Source of the DNA: Chitinophagaceae bacterium UBA2375
Lineage (GTDB): Bacteria; Bacteroidota; Bacteroidia; Chitinophagales; Chitinophagaceae
Length of the DNA stretch: 64,000 nucleotides
Assembly (NCBI GenBank): GCA_002343985.1
Contig: DDTB01000014.1
Location: 1-64,000, forward strand
Direction: 5' to 3'
The position numbers and the translations under genes were made by a program. The notes under the pieces were generated by a model. That model saw nothing but the letters and a program-made list of their open reading frames with translations, was not told the origin of the DNA and made no database searches. Below are positions 33,253 to 42,198 of this stretch, piece by piece (positions within the stretch are counted from its first letter, which is position 1; each line of letters starts with the position of its first letter).

Positions 33253-34347
33253 ATGACCCAGGAAGATATACTCAAAGCCCTCAGTAATGTGCAGGAACCG
33301 GATCTCGGAAAAGACCTCGTGACATTAAATATGGTAAAAGATATACATATTGATGGCAACAATGTGTCATTTACCGTGGTGTTGACCACACCGGCTTGCC
33401 CTATGAAAGATATGATCAGCAATGCCTGCAAAAACGCCGTGACATTGCTTGTGAATAAAGAAGCAGTGGTAACAGTCAATTTCAGCAGCCAGACCAGCAG
33501 CAACCGCCAGGACCCAAAAACCATTTTAAGCGGTGTCAAAAATATCATTGCGGTAGTGAGTGGAAAAGGTGGCGTAGGTAAAAGCACGGTTGCGGCAAAC
33601 CTCGCGCTCGCGCTTAAGGAAGGCGGGGCTAAAGTAGGACTGATGGACGCGGATATTTATGGGCCAAGCCAGCACATTATGTTCGGCATCAGGGGCGAAA
33701 GGCCTTTGATGAAAGATGATGGCGGTAAGGGCAAGATCCTGCCAATTGAAAAGTTTGGCATACAGGTGATGAGCATCGGGTTGCTGATCGATGAAAAGCA
33801 AGCCGTGGTATGGAGGGGCCCTATGGCCAGCAGTGCCATCCGCCAGTTTGTGACAGATGTTGACTGGGGCGAACTGGATTACCTGATTATTGATATGCCA
33901 CCCGGAACCGGCGACATCCATTTAACCATTGTACAAACCGTACCGGTAACCGGCGTCATTGTTGTTACTACCCCGCAACTGGTGGCGCTTGCCGACGCGA
34001 AGAAAGGGATTGCCATGTTTGGACAAGCACAGTTGAAAGTGCCCGTCATCGGTTTGGTTGAAAACATGAGTTATTTCACACCTGCCGAACTGCCGGAAAG
34101 CAAATATTATTTATTCGGAAAAGAAGGCGGTAAAAACCTGGCGGAAGAATTCGACATTCCATTGTTAGGCCAAATACCCATTGTACAAAGCATCCGCGAA
34201 GGCGGCGATATAGGCATCCCCGTCATGGTCAGTGATGATCAAATCAGCCGGAAGGCTTTTGAAGCCTTTGCCGCGAACGCGGTCAGGGGCATCGCCATGC
34301 GGAATGCCAATTTGCCCGCCACCGAAATACAGGAAGTACTGGTATAA
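33253..34347 (+). CDS. mrp: Mrp/ApbC-family P-loop ATPase
   Basis: This 364-residue protein would carry Fe-S clusters or act in their transfer. It has an N-terminal MIP18/DUF59 domain (about 1-85) and a deviant Walker A VVSGKGGVGKST, DADIYGPSQ and IIDMPPGTGD. The C-x2-C pair that bridges clusters in E. coli Mrp, expected after VENMS, is absent: the region reads YFTPAELPESKYYLFGKEGGK and no Cys occurs in the C-terminal two thirds. The start at ATG 33253 matches the family N-terminus. A glycerophosphodiesterase gene follows 18 bases later. Confidence 0.92.
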   Translation: MTQEDILKALSNVQEPDLGKDLVTLNMVKDIHIDGNNVSFTVVLTTPACPMKDMISNACKNAVTLLVNKEAVVTVNFSSQTSSNRQDPKTILSGVKNIIAVVSGKGGVGKSTVAANLALALKEGGAKVGLMDADIYGPSQHIMFGIRGERPLMKDDGGKGKILPIEKFGIQVMSIGLLIDEKQAVVWRGPMASSAIRQFVTDVDWGELDYLIIDMPPGTGDIHLTIVQTVPVTGVIVVTTPQLVALADAKKGIAMFGQAQLKVPVIGLVENMSYFTPAELPESKYYLFGKEGGKNLAEEFDIPLLGQIPIVQSIREGGDIGIPVMVSDDQISRKAFEAFAANAVRGIAMRNANLPATEIQEVLV

Positions 34348-34365
34348 CCGCAAACATCAACCTGT

Positions 34366-35319
34366 ATGAACCTGCGCATACCGCATATGACATTCAGCCT
34401 GCAACTCTTTAATTTGTTGCTCACAGCTTATATATTGCCGGCATGCCATAGTTCAAAAAATAACAAACAGCCAATGCCATCGGAGCAAAAAGCATATCAG
34501 CCCGGAACCTTCGACCAGCAGGGGCACAGGGGTTGCCGGGCGCTCATGCCGGAAAACAGCATCCCCGGCATGATTTATGCTTTGGGTTCGCCCGCATCCA
34601 CGCTCGAAATGGATGTGGTCGTCAGCCGCGACCAAAAGGTTTTGTTATCGCACGAGCCCTTTTTCAATCACGAAATCAGTACCGGCCCGAAAGGGGAAAC
34701 CATCACTGCGGAAAATGAAAAATCCTATAATATCTACCGGATGGATTATGATGAAGTCCGGAGATTTGATGTAGGGCTCAAGCCGCATCCGCGCTTTCCC
34801 CGCCAACAAAAAATCCCCGCGTACAAGCCCCTGCTTTCCGAACTCATCGATAGTGTGAGGGAAGCGATGATGACCAGGCGCAGGCCTTTCCCATATTTCA
34901 ATATTGAAATCAAGAGTTTGCCAATTACGGACCATACGTATCATCCGGCACCTGATATTTTTGCCGACCTGGTTTTGCGTGTGATAACGGAGAAGGATAT
35001 ACGAAATTACTGCATCATCCAATCGTTCGACATACGCCCCCTGCAATACATCCACCGCAAGGATCCAGGTATCCCCACAGCCTTGCTGATTGATGAAGGC
35101 GACCAACGTTCCTTGAAAGCACAATTAGATGAACTTGGTTATACACCCGCGGTGTACAGCCCGCATTATTCGCTGGCCACGCCCGAACGCATCCGCGAAG
35201 CGCATGATTTGGGCATGAGGATAGTGCCCTGGACGGTAAACGACAAGGAAACTATTCAACGCTTAAAACAAGCAGGCGCCGATGGTGTAATCAGTGACGA
35301 TACAGGTTTGTTTGATTGA
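34366..35319 (+). CDS. Glycerophosphodiester phosphodiesterase, probable lipoprotein
   Basis: This 317-residue enzyme would cleave glycerophosphodiesters to glycerol 3-phosphate and an alcohol. The family motif HRGCRALMPENS gives the catalytic His and the E-N metal ligands; EMDVVVSRDQ and SHEP complete the active site, and the second catalytic His is in the barrel. A lipoprotein-type signal ends YILPAC (Cys26). Start is ATG 34366, with 34387 as alternative. It follows mrp by 18 bases and converges with the ACMSD gene 3 bases away. Confidence 0.9.
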   Translation: MNLRIPHMTFSLQLFNLLLTAYILPACHSSKNNKQPMPSEQKAYQPGTFDQQGHRGCRALMPENSIPGMIYALGSPASTLEMDVVVSRDQKVLLSHEPFFNHEISTGPKGETITAENEKSYNIYRMDYDEVRRFDVGLKPHPRFPRQQKIPAYKPLLSELIDSVREAMMTRRRPFPYFNIEIKSLPITDHTYHPAPDIFADLVLRVITEKDIRNYCIIQSFDIRPLQYIHRKDPGIPTALLIDEGDQRSLKAQLDELGYTPAVYSPHYSLATPERIREAHDLGMRIVPWTVNDKETIQRLKQAGADGVISDDTGLFD

Positions 35320-35322
35320 TTT

Positions 35323-36330
35323 TCAGCCCTGGAATTTTTCATCCCCCATCCCAAGCCAGTCTAACGCGTTTTTCCTGAGGAGTTGATCTTTTAATTCCGG
35401 CTCATAACCCATTGATTCGATCAGGGAACCGGGCACATGCTCCCCTAACGGAAACGGATAATCGCTTCCCATACAAATATGACGCCCGCCAAAAAGCGCA
35501 AGCACGTAGTCCAGGGCCGCAGGGTCGTGCACCAGGCTGTCGATCCAAAAACGCCCTATATAATCCCTCGGATTAACAGGGTTATCAATGGCCACGAGGT
35601 CGGGCCGCACATGGAAGCCATGTTCAATGCGACCAATGGTTAATGGAAAAGAACCTCCGCCATGCGCGAATGCCAGCCTGAGTTTCGGAAACCGTTCCAT
35701 CACCCCGCTGAAAATCATGGAACAGATGGCCCTTGACGTTTCGGCGGGCATACCCACCAGCCAGGGAAGCCAGTATTTCTGCATCTGCTGTTCACCCATC
35801 ATTTCCCAGGGGTGTACAAATAAAGCGCAGCCCAATTCTTCGGCGCGCCGGTAGAATGGGAAAAATGAGGGATCGCCGAGGTTGATGCCATTGATATTAG
35901 TGCCGATTTCGAGTCCGGGCATATTCAGGTCCCGCATGCAGCGCTCCATTTCGCCAATGGCCAGCTCCACATCCTGCATGGGCACGGTACCGATACCTAT
36001 AAACCGATTAGGCTCACGGCTAACCGTATCCGCAATATGGTCGTTGAAAAAACGGGAAGTTTCCAGTCCGTCGGCAGGTTTTGCCCAATAATTAAACAGC
36101 ACGGGAATGGTAGAGAGTACCTGCACATCCACTTTTGTATTGTCCATGTCGCGCAGGCGTTCAGTGGCATCAAAACAATTCGTTTCCACTTCACGGAAAA
36201 GCTTATCGCCCTTCATCATGCATGCCTTGCAATTGCGGTGTTCCAGGTGAATAAAATCACCATACCCGAATTTTTGCACCCAATTGGGCATGCGTTCAGG
36301 CATAATATGCGTATGGATGTCAATCTTCAT
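35323..36330 (-). CDS. 2-amino-3-carboxymuconate-6-semialdehyde decarboxylase
   Basis: This 335-residue amidohydrolase-fold enzyme would decarboxylate ACMS, the unstable product of 3-hydroxyanthranilate cleavage, diverting it from quinolinate toward 2-aminomuconate semialdehyde. Metal ligands are DIHTHIMPERMP (H-x-H), HPWEMMG, FAHGGGSFP and MGSDYPFPLG; CMMKGDKLF lies in the substrate-facing region. It is the second gene after the dioxygenase (33-base gap), both divergent from the other kynurenine genes. Its presence argues that ring-cleaved product is degraded rather than used for NAD. Confidence 0.94.
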   Translation of the reverse strand: MKIDIHTHIMPERMPNWVQKFGYGDFIHLEHRNCKACMMKGDKLFREVETNCFDATERLRDMDNTKVDVQVLSTIPVLFNYWAKPADGLETSRFFNDHIADTVSREPNRFIGIGTVPMQDVELAIGEMERCMRDLNMPGLEIGTNINGINLGDPSFFPFYRRAEELGCALFVHPWEMMGEQQMQKYWLPWLVGMPAETSRAICSMIFSGVMERFPKLRLAFAHGGGSFPLTIGRIEHGFHVRPDLVAIDNPVNPRDYIGRFWIDSLVHDPAALDYVLALFGGRHICMGSDYPFPLGEHVPGSLIESMGYEPELKDQLLRKNALDWLGMGDEKFQG

Positions 36331-36363
36331 TAAACTTTCTGGGTTTGGGGGAGTCTAACCAGG

Positions 36364-36888
36364 TTAGCCCCGTTTCACCGGCGGGCTCATCACAGCGCCG
36401 CACTGGCTGCAGGTACGCTTATGCTCATCGGCATAAAAACCTTCCATCACCGGTGGTAATTGTTTCACAATATCAGAAACATGGAGGTATTCTTCGTATA
36501 ATTTATGCCCGCAGTTTTCGCAAAACCATAAAAACCCGTCATTCTCCGATTCCCTGACTTTCTCAATGACAAGTCCTACCGTATTGGGCCCGCGTTGCGG
36601 CGAATGCGGTGTTTTGGGCGGGAGCAAAAACATATCCCCTTCCTTGATATGGATATCGCGTGGCGTGCCATTGTCAATGATCTTCACTACAATATCCCCT
36701 TCCAGTTGGTAATACAGTTCCTCCGTTTCATTATAATGGTAATCTTTCCTGGAATTGGGGCCGCCAACCACCATCACTATAAAATTCTCTGCATCCTTAT
36801 ATATGCATTGGTTTCCTACGGGTGGTTTGAGCAGGTCGCGGTGTTCTTCAATCCACTTCTTCAGGTTAAAAGGGGCTGCTATGGGCAT
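36364..36888 (-). CDS. 3-hydroxyanthranilate 3,4-dioxygenase
   Basis: This 174-residue cupin dioxygenase would open the ring of 3-hydroxyanthranilate to give ACMS. The iron ligands are in DYHYNETEE (His, Glu) and PHSPQR (His). The C-terminus has two C-x2-C pairs (CENCGHKLYEE and CSQCGAV), the rubredoxin-like second iron site of bacterial enzymes. It leads the leftward unit with ACMSD and is divergent from the 2-aminomuconate semialdehyde dehydrogenase gene across 60 bases. Confidence 0.95.
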   Translation of the reverse strand: MPIAAPFNLKKWIEEHRDLLKPPVGNQCIYKDAENFIVMVVGGPNSRKDYHYNETEELYYQLEGDIVVKIIDNGTPRDIHIKEGDMFLLPPKTPHSPQRGPNTVGLVIEKVRESENDGFLWFCENCGHKLYEEYLHVSDIVKQLPPVMEGFYADEHKRTCSQCGAVMSPPVKRG

Positions 36889-36948
36889 ACAATCGTTTTT
36901 AGGTCAGAAAATTACAGCAATTTTTTTGATAATAGCTACCTTTATCCC
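36889..36948. promoter_or_regulatory. Shared divergent promoter region of the kynurenine genes
   Basis: These 60 bases must hold promoters for both units. On the plus strand TACCTTTA (36937-36944) fits the -7 consensus at seven of eight bases and ends four bases before ATG 36949. No regulator gene or clear operator palindrome lies here. Confidence 0.5.
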
Positions 36949-38409
36949 ATGCATCCCGACATTCCCTACCACCTCGAAAATTATGTGGGTGGGTATTTCA
37001 TAGCGCCACTCAGCAGCCGCTTTATTGATAACGTCAATCCCGCTACGGGAGCCGTGTACGGACAGGTGCCTGACAGTGGCGAAGCGGATGTGGAACTGGC
37101 GGTGACGGAAGCGGAAAAAGCTTTCCCTGCTTGGTCTGCCAGCAGCCCCGAAAAAAGGTTCGCCATCCTGAACCGGATCGCCGACCTGATCGACCAGTAC
37201 CTGCCTGCACTGGCTGCCGCCGAATCCAATGACAATGGCAAACCGCTTTGGTTAAGCACCGAAGTGGATATCCCCAGGGCATCATCCAATTTCAGGTTTT
37301 TTGCCACGGGCATCATGCACTTCGCTTCTGAAAGCCATAACCAGGAAGGGCATTCAGTGAATTTCACATTACGGCAGCCCATTGGCATCGTTGGTTGCAT
37401 ATCACCCTGGAACCTCCCACTGTACCTGTTCACCTGGAAGATAGCGCCCGCTTTGGCAGCAGGAAACTGCGTCATCGCCAAGCCATCCGAAGTAACACCC
37501 GTGACCGCTTTTCTCCTCGGAAAAATATGTAAGGAAGCCGGTTTGCCGGATGGGGTTTTAAACATCCTGCACGGCACAGGGCCCTCCTGCGGCGAAGCGA
37601 TTGTAAGGCACCCGCGCATCAAAGCCATATCGTTTACGGGCAGTACAAGGGCCGGTGCGCACATCGCATCAGTTGCAGCGCCCATGTTCAAAAAATTATC
37701 GTTGGAACTGGGCGGAAAAAACCCCACCATTATATTCGCAGATGCCGATTGGGATAAGATGATGTCCACCGTAATACGGTCATCGTTCAGCAACCAGGGG
37801 CAGATATGCTTATGCGGAAGCCGTATCCTTATTGAAGAAAGCATCTACGTACAATTCAAATTTGAGTTTGTGGAGCGGGTGCGACAAATCAGGATTGGGG
37901 ACCCCCTTGATCCCGGAAGCAGACAAGGAGCGATTGTCAGCCAATTGCATTTCGATAAAATTATGGGTTGCATAGCGCTTGCACGCGAAGAAGGCGGCAG
38001 GATCCTTTGCGGGGGCAATGCGTACAAACCGGAAGGGCGTTGCGCCAACGGTTATTTCATTGAACCAACCGTTATTGAAAACCTTGGGCCGCAATGCCAA
38101 ACCAACCGGGAAGAAATATTTGGGCCGGTGGTGACTTTACAACCATTCCGTTCAGCGGAAGAAGCGATAGAACTGGCGAATGCCACCGATTACGGACTGG
38201 CGGCAAGCATCTGGACACAGGATATCAGCCGCGCCAATCAATTGGCTCAAAAAATCCAAAGCGGCATTGTGTGGATCAACTGCTGGCTGCAACGGGACCT
38301 CCGCACGCCTTTCGGCGGCGTGAAAAACAGCGGTGTGGGCCGCGAAGGCGGATGGGAAGCCCTTCGCTTTTTTACAGAACCAAAAAATGTTTGCATACAG
38401 TACGCATAA
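36949..38409 (+). CDS. 2-aminomuconate semialdehyde dehydrogenase
   Basis: This 486-residue NAD-dependent aldehyde dehydrogenase would oxidise 2-aminomuconate semialdehyde to 2-aminomuconate. Conserved features are ISPWNLPLYLFTWKIAPAL, FTGSTRAG, Glu253 in LELGGKNP and catalytic Cys287 in NQGQICLCGSR. The substrate is assigned from the neighbouring kynurenine genes; the AMSDH-like sequence agrees (for example, the NLPLYLFTWK segment). ATG 36949 is used; the frame is open upstream but overlaps the divergent gene. It leads an operon of six genes. Confidence 0.9.
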   Translation: MHPDIPYHLENYVGGYFIAPLSSRFIDNVNPATGAVYGQVPDSGEADVELAVTEAEKAFPAWSASSPEKRFAILNRIADLIDQYLPALAAAESNDNGKPLWLSTEVDIPRASSNFRFFATGIMHFASESHNQEGHSVNFTLRQPIGIVGCISPWNLPLYLFTWKIAPALAAGNCVIAKPSEVTPVTAFLLGKICKEAGLPDGVLNILHGTGPSCGEAIVRHPRIKAISFTGSTRAGAHIASVAAPMFKKLSLELGGKNPTIIFADADWDKMMSTVIRSSFSNQGQICLCGSRILIEESIYVQFKFEFVERVRQIRIGDPLDPGSRQGAIVSQLHFDKIMGCIALAREEGGRILCGGNAYKPEGRCANGYFIEPTVIENLGPQCQTNREEIFGPVVTLQPFRSAEEAIELANATDYGLAASIWTQDISRANQLAQKIQSGIVWINCWLQRDLRTPFGGVKNSGVGREGGWEALRFFTEPKNVCIQYA

Positions 38410-38445
38410 TTTCGTGTACTCATTACTGTTATATCAACAAATACC

Positions 38446-38862
38446 ATGAACCAGGAAATCATACATACCGAATCCGCAGCAAAGCCTTTGGGTGTTTACC
38501 CGCATGCGCGCAAAGTGGGCGACCTGCTGTTTTTATCGGGCATCGGGCCGAGAAGCGCAGCCGACAACAGTATACCCGGACTGAAACTGGATGAAGCCGG
38601 CAATATCATATCATATGATTTTGAAGCAGAATGCCATGCCGTATTTGCCAATGTGAAAGCCGTATTGGAAGCCAGCGGCAGCAGTTGGGAGAAAATGGTG
38701 GATGTAACGGTATTCCTCACCAATATGAAAAAAGATTTTCCTGTTTACAATAAAATTTACGGAGAGTATTTCAAAGGCGTGCTCGCATGTCGCACAACGT
38801 TGGAAGTGAAAAGCCTGCCAACCCCTATCTCCATTGAACTGAAAGTCATCGCCACTCTTTAA
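38446..38862 (+). CDS. 2-aminomuconate deaminase (RidA family)
   Basis: This 138-residue trimeric-fold protein belongs to the YjgF/RidA family. SGIGPRSAADNSIPG and CRTTLEVKSLPTPISIELKVIA carry the family's Arg and Glu ligands for the imino substrate. Position in the kynurenine operon, between AMSDH and kynureninase, supports deamination of 2-aminomuconate to the 4-oxalocrotonate-type product, as for NbaF in Pseudomonas. A general RidA housekeeping role is possible but less likely here. kynU starts 16 bases later. Confidence 0.88.
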   Translation: MNQEIIHTESAAKPLGVYPHARKVGDLLFLSGIGPRSAADNSIPGLKLDEAGNIISYDFEAECHAVFANVKAVLEASGSSWEKMVDVTVFLTNMKKDFPVYNKIYGEYFKGVLACRTTLEVKSLPTPISIELKVIATL

Positions 38863-38878
38863 AATACCAGATAACAAC

Positions 38879-40174
38879 ATGGATACACATGTAGGCCTTA
38901 GCCCCCAATATAAAAACACGCCTGAGTACGCACGCTACCTCGATGAACAAGACCCCTTACAATCTTTTCGCGAAAAGTTTTACATACCGATCATGCATGG
39001 CCGGGAAGCCATTTATTTCACGGGAAACTCACTAGGCCTGCAACCCAGGAGTACACAGGACTATGTGTTGAATGAACTGGAAGACTGGGCCAATTACGGG
39101 GTGGAAGGGCATTTGCACGCTCGCAACCCATGGTTGAGCTATCATGAATTGTTCCCCTCCTTATTAAAGGATATTGTCGGCGCGAAAGAACATGAGGTTG
39201 TAGTGATGAACCAATTGACAGTTAACCTGCACCTCTTGCTGACCAGTTTTTACCGGCCAAATAAACAAAGGTTTAAGATCATTTGTGAAGCCAAGGCATT
39301 TCCTTCAGATCAATATGCGCTTGATTCGCAGGCCGCATTGCATGGTTTTGATCCGGCTGAAGCCATCATCGAAGTAGGCCCCAGCCCGGGCAGGCAGGAT
39401 ATTGACCATGAAGATATCATCAATGCTATTCAATCACATGCCAATGAGTTATCACTGGTGATGTTTAGCGGGGTGAATTATTATACCGGGCAGGTTTTTG
39501 ATATGGCGTCTATTTGCAAAGCAGCCCATGAAGCCGGCGCACTCTGCGGGTTTGACCTCGCGCATGCGGCAGGAAATGTGGAATTACAATTACATGATTG
39601 GGATGTGGACTTCGCGTGCTGGTGCAGTTATAAATACCTGAACAGCGGACCGGGCGGTGTTGCCGGCGCATATATCCATGAACGACATGCAGCCAATACA
39701 CAACTCCCCCGCATGGCCGGATGGTGGGGACACGACAAAGAAGAAAGGTTTAAAATGGACAGGCATTTCAAGGCCATACCAACCGCTGAAGGCTGGCAAT
39801 TGAGCAATGCGCCCATCCTGAGTATGGCGGCCCACAAGGCGTCTCTAGACATCTTCGCTGAAGCCGGCATGGACAGAATACTACATAAGGGAAAGCAACT
39901 GAATGCATACCTGCAATATATCCTTGACGACATCAACGCGCACCAGTCTGAAAAAGTCATCGACATCATCACGCCCCGTGCTGAAGGCATGAGGGGCTGC
40001 CAGGTATCGATGCTGATGTTAAAAGACGGAAAAGAAATATTCCAGGAACTGGGGAAGAAATCGGTGATCGCAGACTGGAGGGAGCCGAATGTGATCCGGG
40101 TGGCACCTGTACCACTATACAACCGCTTTGAAGATGTGTACCGCTTTGGCGAAATCCTGGCGGACATGCTTTAA
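38879..40174 (+). CDS. kynU: Kynureninase
   Basis: This 431-residue PLP enzyme would split kynurenine or 3-hydroxykynurenine to (3-hydroxy)anthranilate and alanine. It has YFTGNSLGLQPR, GVEGHLHARNPWL, the PLP-phosphate region, FDLAHAAGN and the Schiff-base Lys252 in WCSYKYLNSGPGG. The length is as in bacterial and animal enzymes. It lies 16 bases after the deaminase and 31 bases before the monooxygenase. Together with the latter it yields 3-hydroxyanthranilate for the dioxygenase. Confidence 0.96.
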   Translation: MDTHVGLSPQYKNTPEYARYLDEQDPLQSFREKFYIPIMHGREAIYFTGNSLGLQPRSTQDYVLNELEDWANYGVEGHLHARNPWLSYHELFPSLLKDIVGAKEHEVVVMNQLTVNLHLLLTSFYRPNKQRFKIICEAKAFPSDQYALDSQAALHGFDPAEAIIEVGPSPGRQDIDHEDIINAIQSHANELSLVMFSGVNYYTGQVFDMASICKAAHEAGALCGFDLAHAAGNVELQLHDWDVDFACWCSYKYLNSGPGGVAGAYIHERHAANTQLPRMAGWWGHDKEERFKMDRHFKAIPTAEGWQLSNAPILSMAAHKASLDIFAEAGMDRILHKGKQLNAYLQYILDDINAHQSEKVIDIITPRAEGMRGCQVSMLMLKDGKEIFQELGKKSVIADWREPNVIRVAPVPLYNRFEDVYRFGEILADML

Positions 40175-40205
40175 CAAAAATGAATTAACAAAAAATATTG
40201 TGCTC

Positions 40206-41561
40206 ATGGCAAAACATGTAACGGTCATCGGGGCCGGACTCGTTGGATCACTGTTATCGATTTACCTCTCCCGCAGGGGCTACCGGGTAAGCATATACGA
40301 AAGAAGGCCCGACATGCGCAAAGCCAGCATCAGTGCCGGCCGCTCAATCAACCTCGCTTTAAGCGACCGCGGCATCAAAGCTTTGGAGGAAGTAGGCATC
40401 ATGGACGATATCAGGCCAATTGCCATACCGATGCACGGCCGGTTCATGCATCATATAGATGGCACACATAGTTACCAGCCTTATGGCAAGGAAGGGCAGT
40501 TTATCAACTCCGTATCCCGCGGGGAATTAAACAGGAAACTGATGGACCTTGCTGAAAAACATGGCGTAGATATCCATTTCAATCATCGTTGCGACCATGT
40601 GAACTGGAATAAGTACGAAATCAGTTTCACGGATACGGAACAGCAGCGCAGTGTGACCAGCAACCAAGACCTGATTTTCGGAAGTGATGGCGCGTTTTCC
40701 GCGGCAAGGCTTTCGCACCAGTTGCAGCACGACCGTTTTCAATACCAGCAATATTATATCGATTTTGGCTACAAGGAATTGACAATCCCGCCAGGGCCAG
40801 GCAACTCCTTCCTCATGGAGAAAAATGCCCTGCACATCTGGCCCAGGGGAAACTACATGCTGATCGCGTTACCCAATACCGACGGCAGTTTCACCTGCAC
40901 CCTGTTCTTTCCATTTGAAGGCGACCCTTCATTCGCGAGCCTCGATACACCTGAAAAAGCAAGGCAATTTTTCAATGAAACTTTCGCGGACGCGTCGGCG
41001 ATGATGCCAGACCTGGAGAAGGAATTTGTACAGAATGCCACATCATCACTTGTAACCGTGAAATGTTTTCCATGGATCAGGGGCGACCGTTTCGCGCTGA
41101 TCGGAGATGCGGCCCATGCCATTGTACCCTTCTTCGGACAAGGCATGAATTGTGGCTTCGAGGATTGCAGCGTGCTGAATGCATTGATGGAAAAACATGC
41201 CGACAATTGGTCGGACATACTTCCTGAATACCAAACCCTGCGTAAACCTGATGGCGATGCCATTGCCGACCTGGCTTTGAATAATTTCGTAGAGATGCGT
41301 GATAAAGTGGCAGACCCCACCTTCCTCCTGCAAAAGAAAATTGAAGCCAGTTTTAGCATGAAACATCCGGACAAATGGATACCTGCATATGCGCAGGTGA
41401 CTTTCAGTCCGCACATCCGCTACAGCGAAGCATTGCGTAATGGAAGCCGGCAGGAAAAAATCATGCAGAAAATCATGGCCATGCCCGATATCGCCAACCG
41501 CTGGCAGGATGAACAGGTGGAAAAAATGATTTTACAGGAATTACAACAACAACCATCTTAA
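40206..41561 (+). CDS. kmo: Kynurenine 3-monooxygenase
   Basis: This 451-residue flavoprotein would hydroxylate kynurenine using NADPH and oxygen. The Rossmann motif is VTVIGAGLVGSLLSIYLSRRG, with RSINLALSDRG following, and the FAD-binding GDAAHAIVPFFGQGMNCGFEDC. The C-terminus (after about 380) has a hydrophobic or amphipathic stretch as in the family. ATG 40206 (MAKHVTVIGAG) is preferred to an overlap-extended start inside kynU. It is the fourth enzyme of the operon. Confidence 0.95.
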   Translation: MAKHVTVIGAGLVGSLLSIYLSRRGYRVSIYERRPDMRKASISAGRSINLALSDRGIKALEEVGIMDDIRPIAIPMHGRFMHHIDGTHSYQPYGKEGQFINSVSRGELNRKLMDLAEKHGVDIHFNHRCDHVNWNKYEISFTDTEQQRSVTSNQDLIFGSDGAFSAARLSHQLQHDRFQYQQYYIDFGYKELTIPPGPGNSFLMEKNALHIWPRGNYMLIALPNTDGSFTCTLFFPFEGDPSFASLDTPEKARQFFNETFADASAMMPDLEKEFVQNATSSLVTVKCFPWIRGDRFALIGDAAHAIVPFFGQGMNCGFEDCSVLNALMEKHADNWSDILPEYQTLRKPDGDAIADLALNNFVEMRDKVADPTFLLQKKIEASFSMKHPDKWIPAYAQVTFSPHIRYSEALRNGSRQEKIMQKIMAMPDIANRWQDEQVEKMILQELQQQPS

Positions 41562-41570
41562 ATAAATCAC

Positions 41571-42191
41571 TTGTACCGGGTTAACCATTTCATGGAAGAT
41601 GACAGGGATCAGATACTGGCGTTTATGCAGGCTTATCCGTTCGCCATGATCATGGGCACTGATGCCCGGGGGCGGGTTGTTGCAACCCACCTGCCGCTAT
41701 TGGTGCATGTTCATGACGATGCCATCATCCTGCGCGGGCACCTGATGAAACGCACAGACCATCACGAAGCCTTCCTGTTAAATCCCGATGTATTGGTTGT
41801 GTATAACGGGCCCCAGGCTTATATCAGCGCATCATGGTACACCGAACCAGCCATCGCGAGCACCTGGAACTACATGGCCGTTCATGCCAGGGGCAGGATA
41901 CAATTCATGAATGATAAAGGCACAATAGATGCCATCCGGGAATTGACGGATCAATATGAACCGTTATCAAGTATGGCAGGTTTCAATCAATTATCCGGCG
42001 CATACGTCAGCCAACATGTGAAAGCCATCGTGGGATTCGATATCCAGATCAACCATCCGGAAGCTGTATTCAAACTCAGCCAAAACTGTGATCAAAAGAG
42101 CTATGACAACATCATAACGGAGTTGCATAAACGAAATATAGGGCAGGACAAAGCCCTGGCGGAAGAAATGAGCCGAAGGCGGAAAAAATAA
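41571..42191 (+). CDS. PaiB-like FMN-binding split-barrel protein
   Basis: This 206-residue protein fits the PaiB family (named an FMN-binding negative transcriptional regulator). The start is TTG 41571: it gives MYRVNHFMEDDRDQILAFMQ, the usual N-terminus, whereas the next ATG (41592) would drop it. ATHLPLLV and YISASWYTEP...STWNYMAVHARG are family core segments. Some relatives are better described as flavin- or haem-linked enzymes, so the regulatory label is uncertain. It is 9 bases after kmo and 7 before pyrF, so it is in the kynurenine operon. Confidence 0.82.
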   Translation: MYRVNHFMEDDRDQILAFMQAYPFAMIMGTDARGRVVATHLPLLVHVHDDAIILRGHLMKRTDHHEAFLLNPDVLVVYNGPQAYISASWYTEPAIASTWNYMAVHARGRIQFMNDKGTIDAIRELTDQYEPLSSMAGFNQLSGAYVSQHVKAIVGFDIQINHPEAVFKLSQNCDQKSYDNIITELHKRNIGQDKALAEEMSRRRKK

Positions 42192-42198
42192 ACAGCAC

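Noticed and set aside
36981..37844. Long open frame antisense to the 2-aminomuconate semialdehyde dehydrogenase gene
   Set aside because: It lies wholly within a clear enzyme gene on the other strand and has no recognisable domain; such frames are expected where GC-rich codons avoid stops in reverse.
35323..41561. Kynurenine genes as an NAD (quinolinate) supply route
   Set aside because: ACMS decarboxylase and the 2-aminomuconate enzymes draw the intermediate away from quinolinate, and no quinolinate phosphoribosyltransferase is present.
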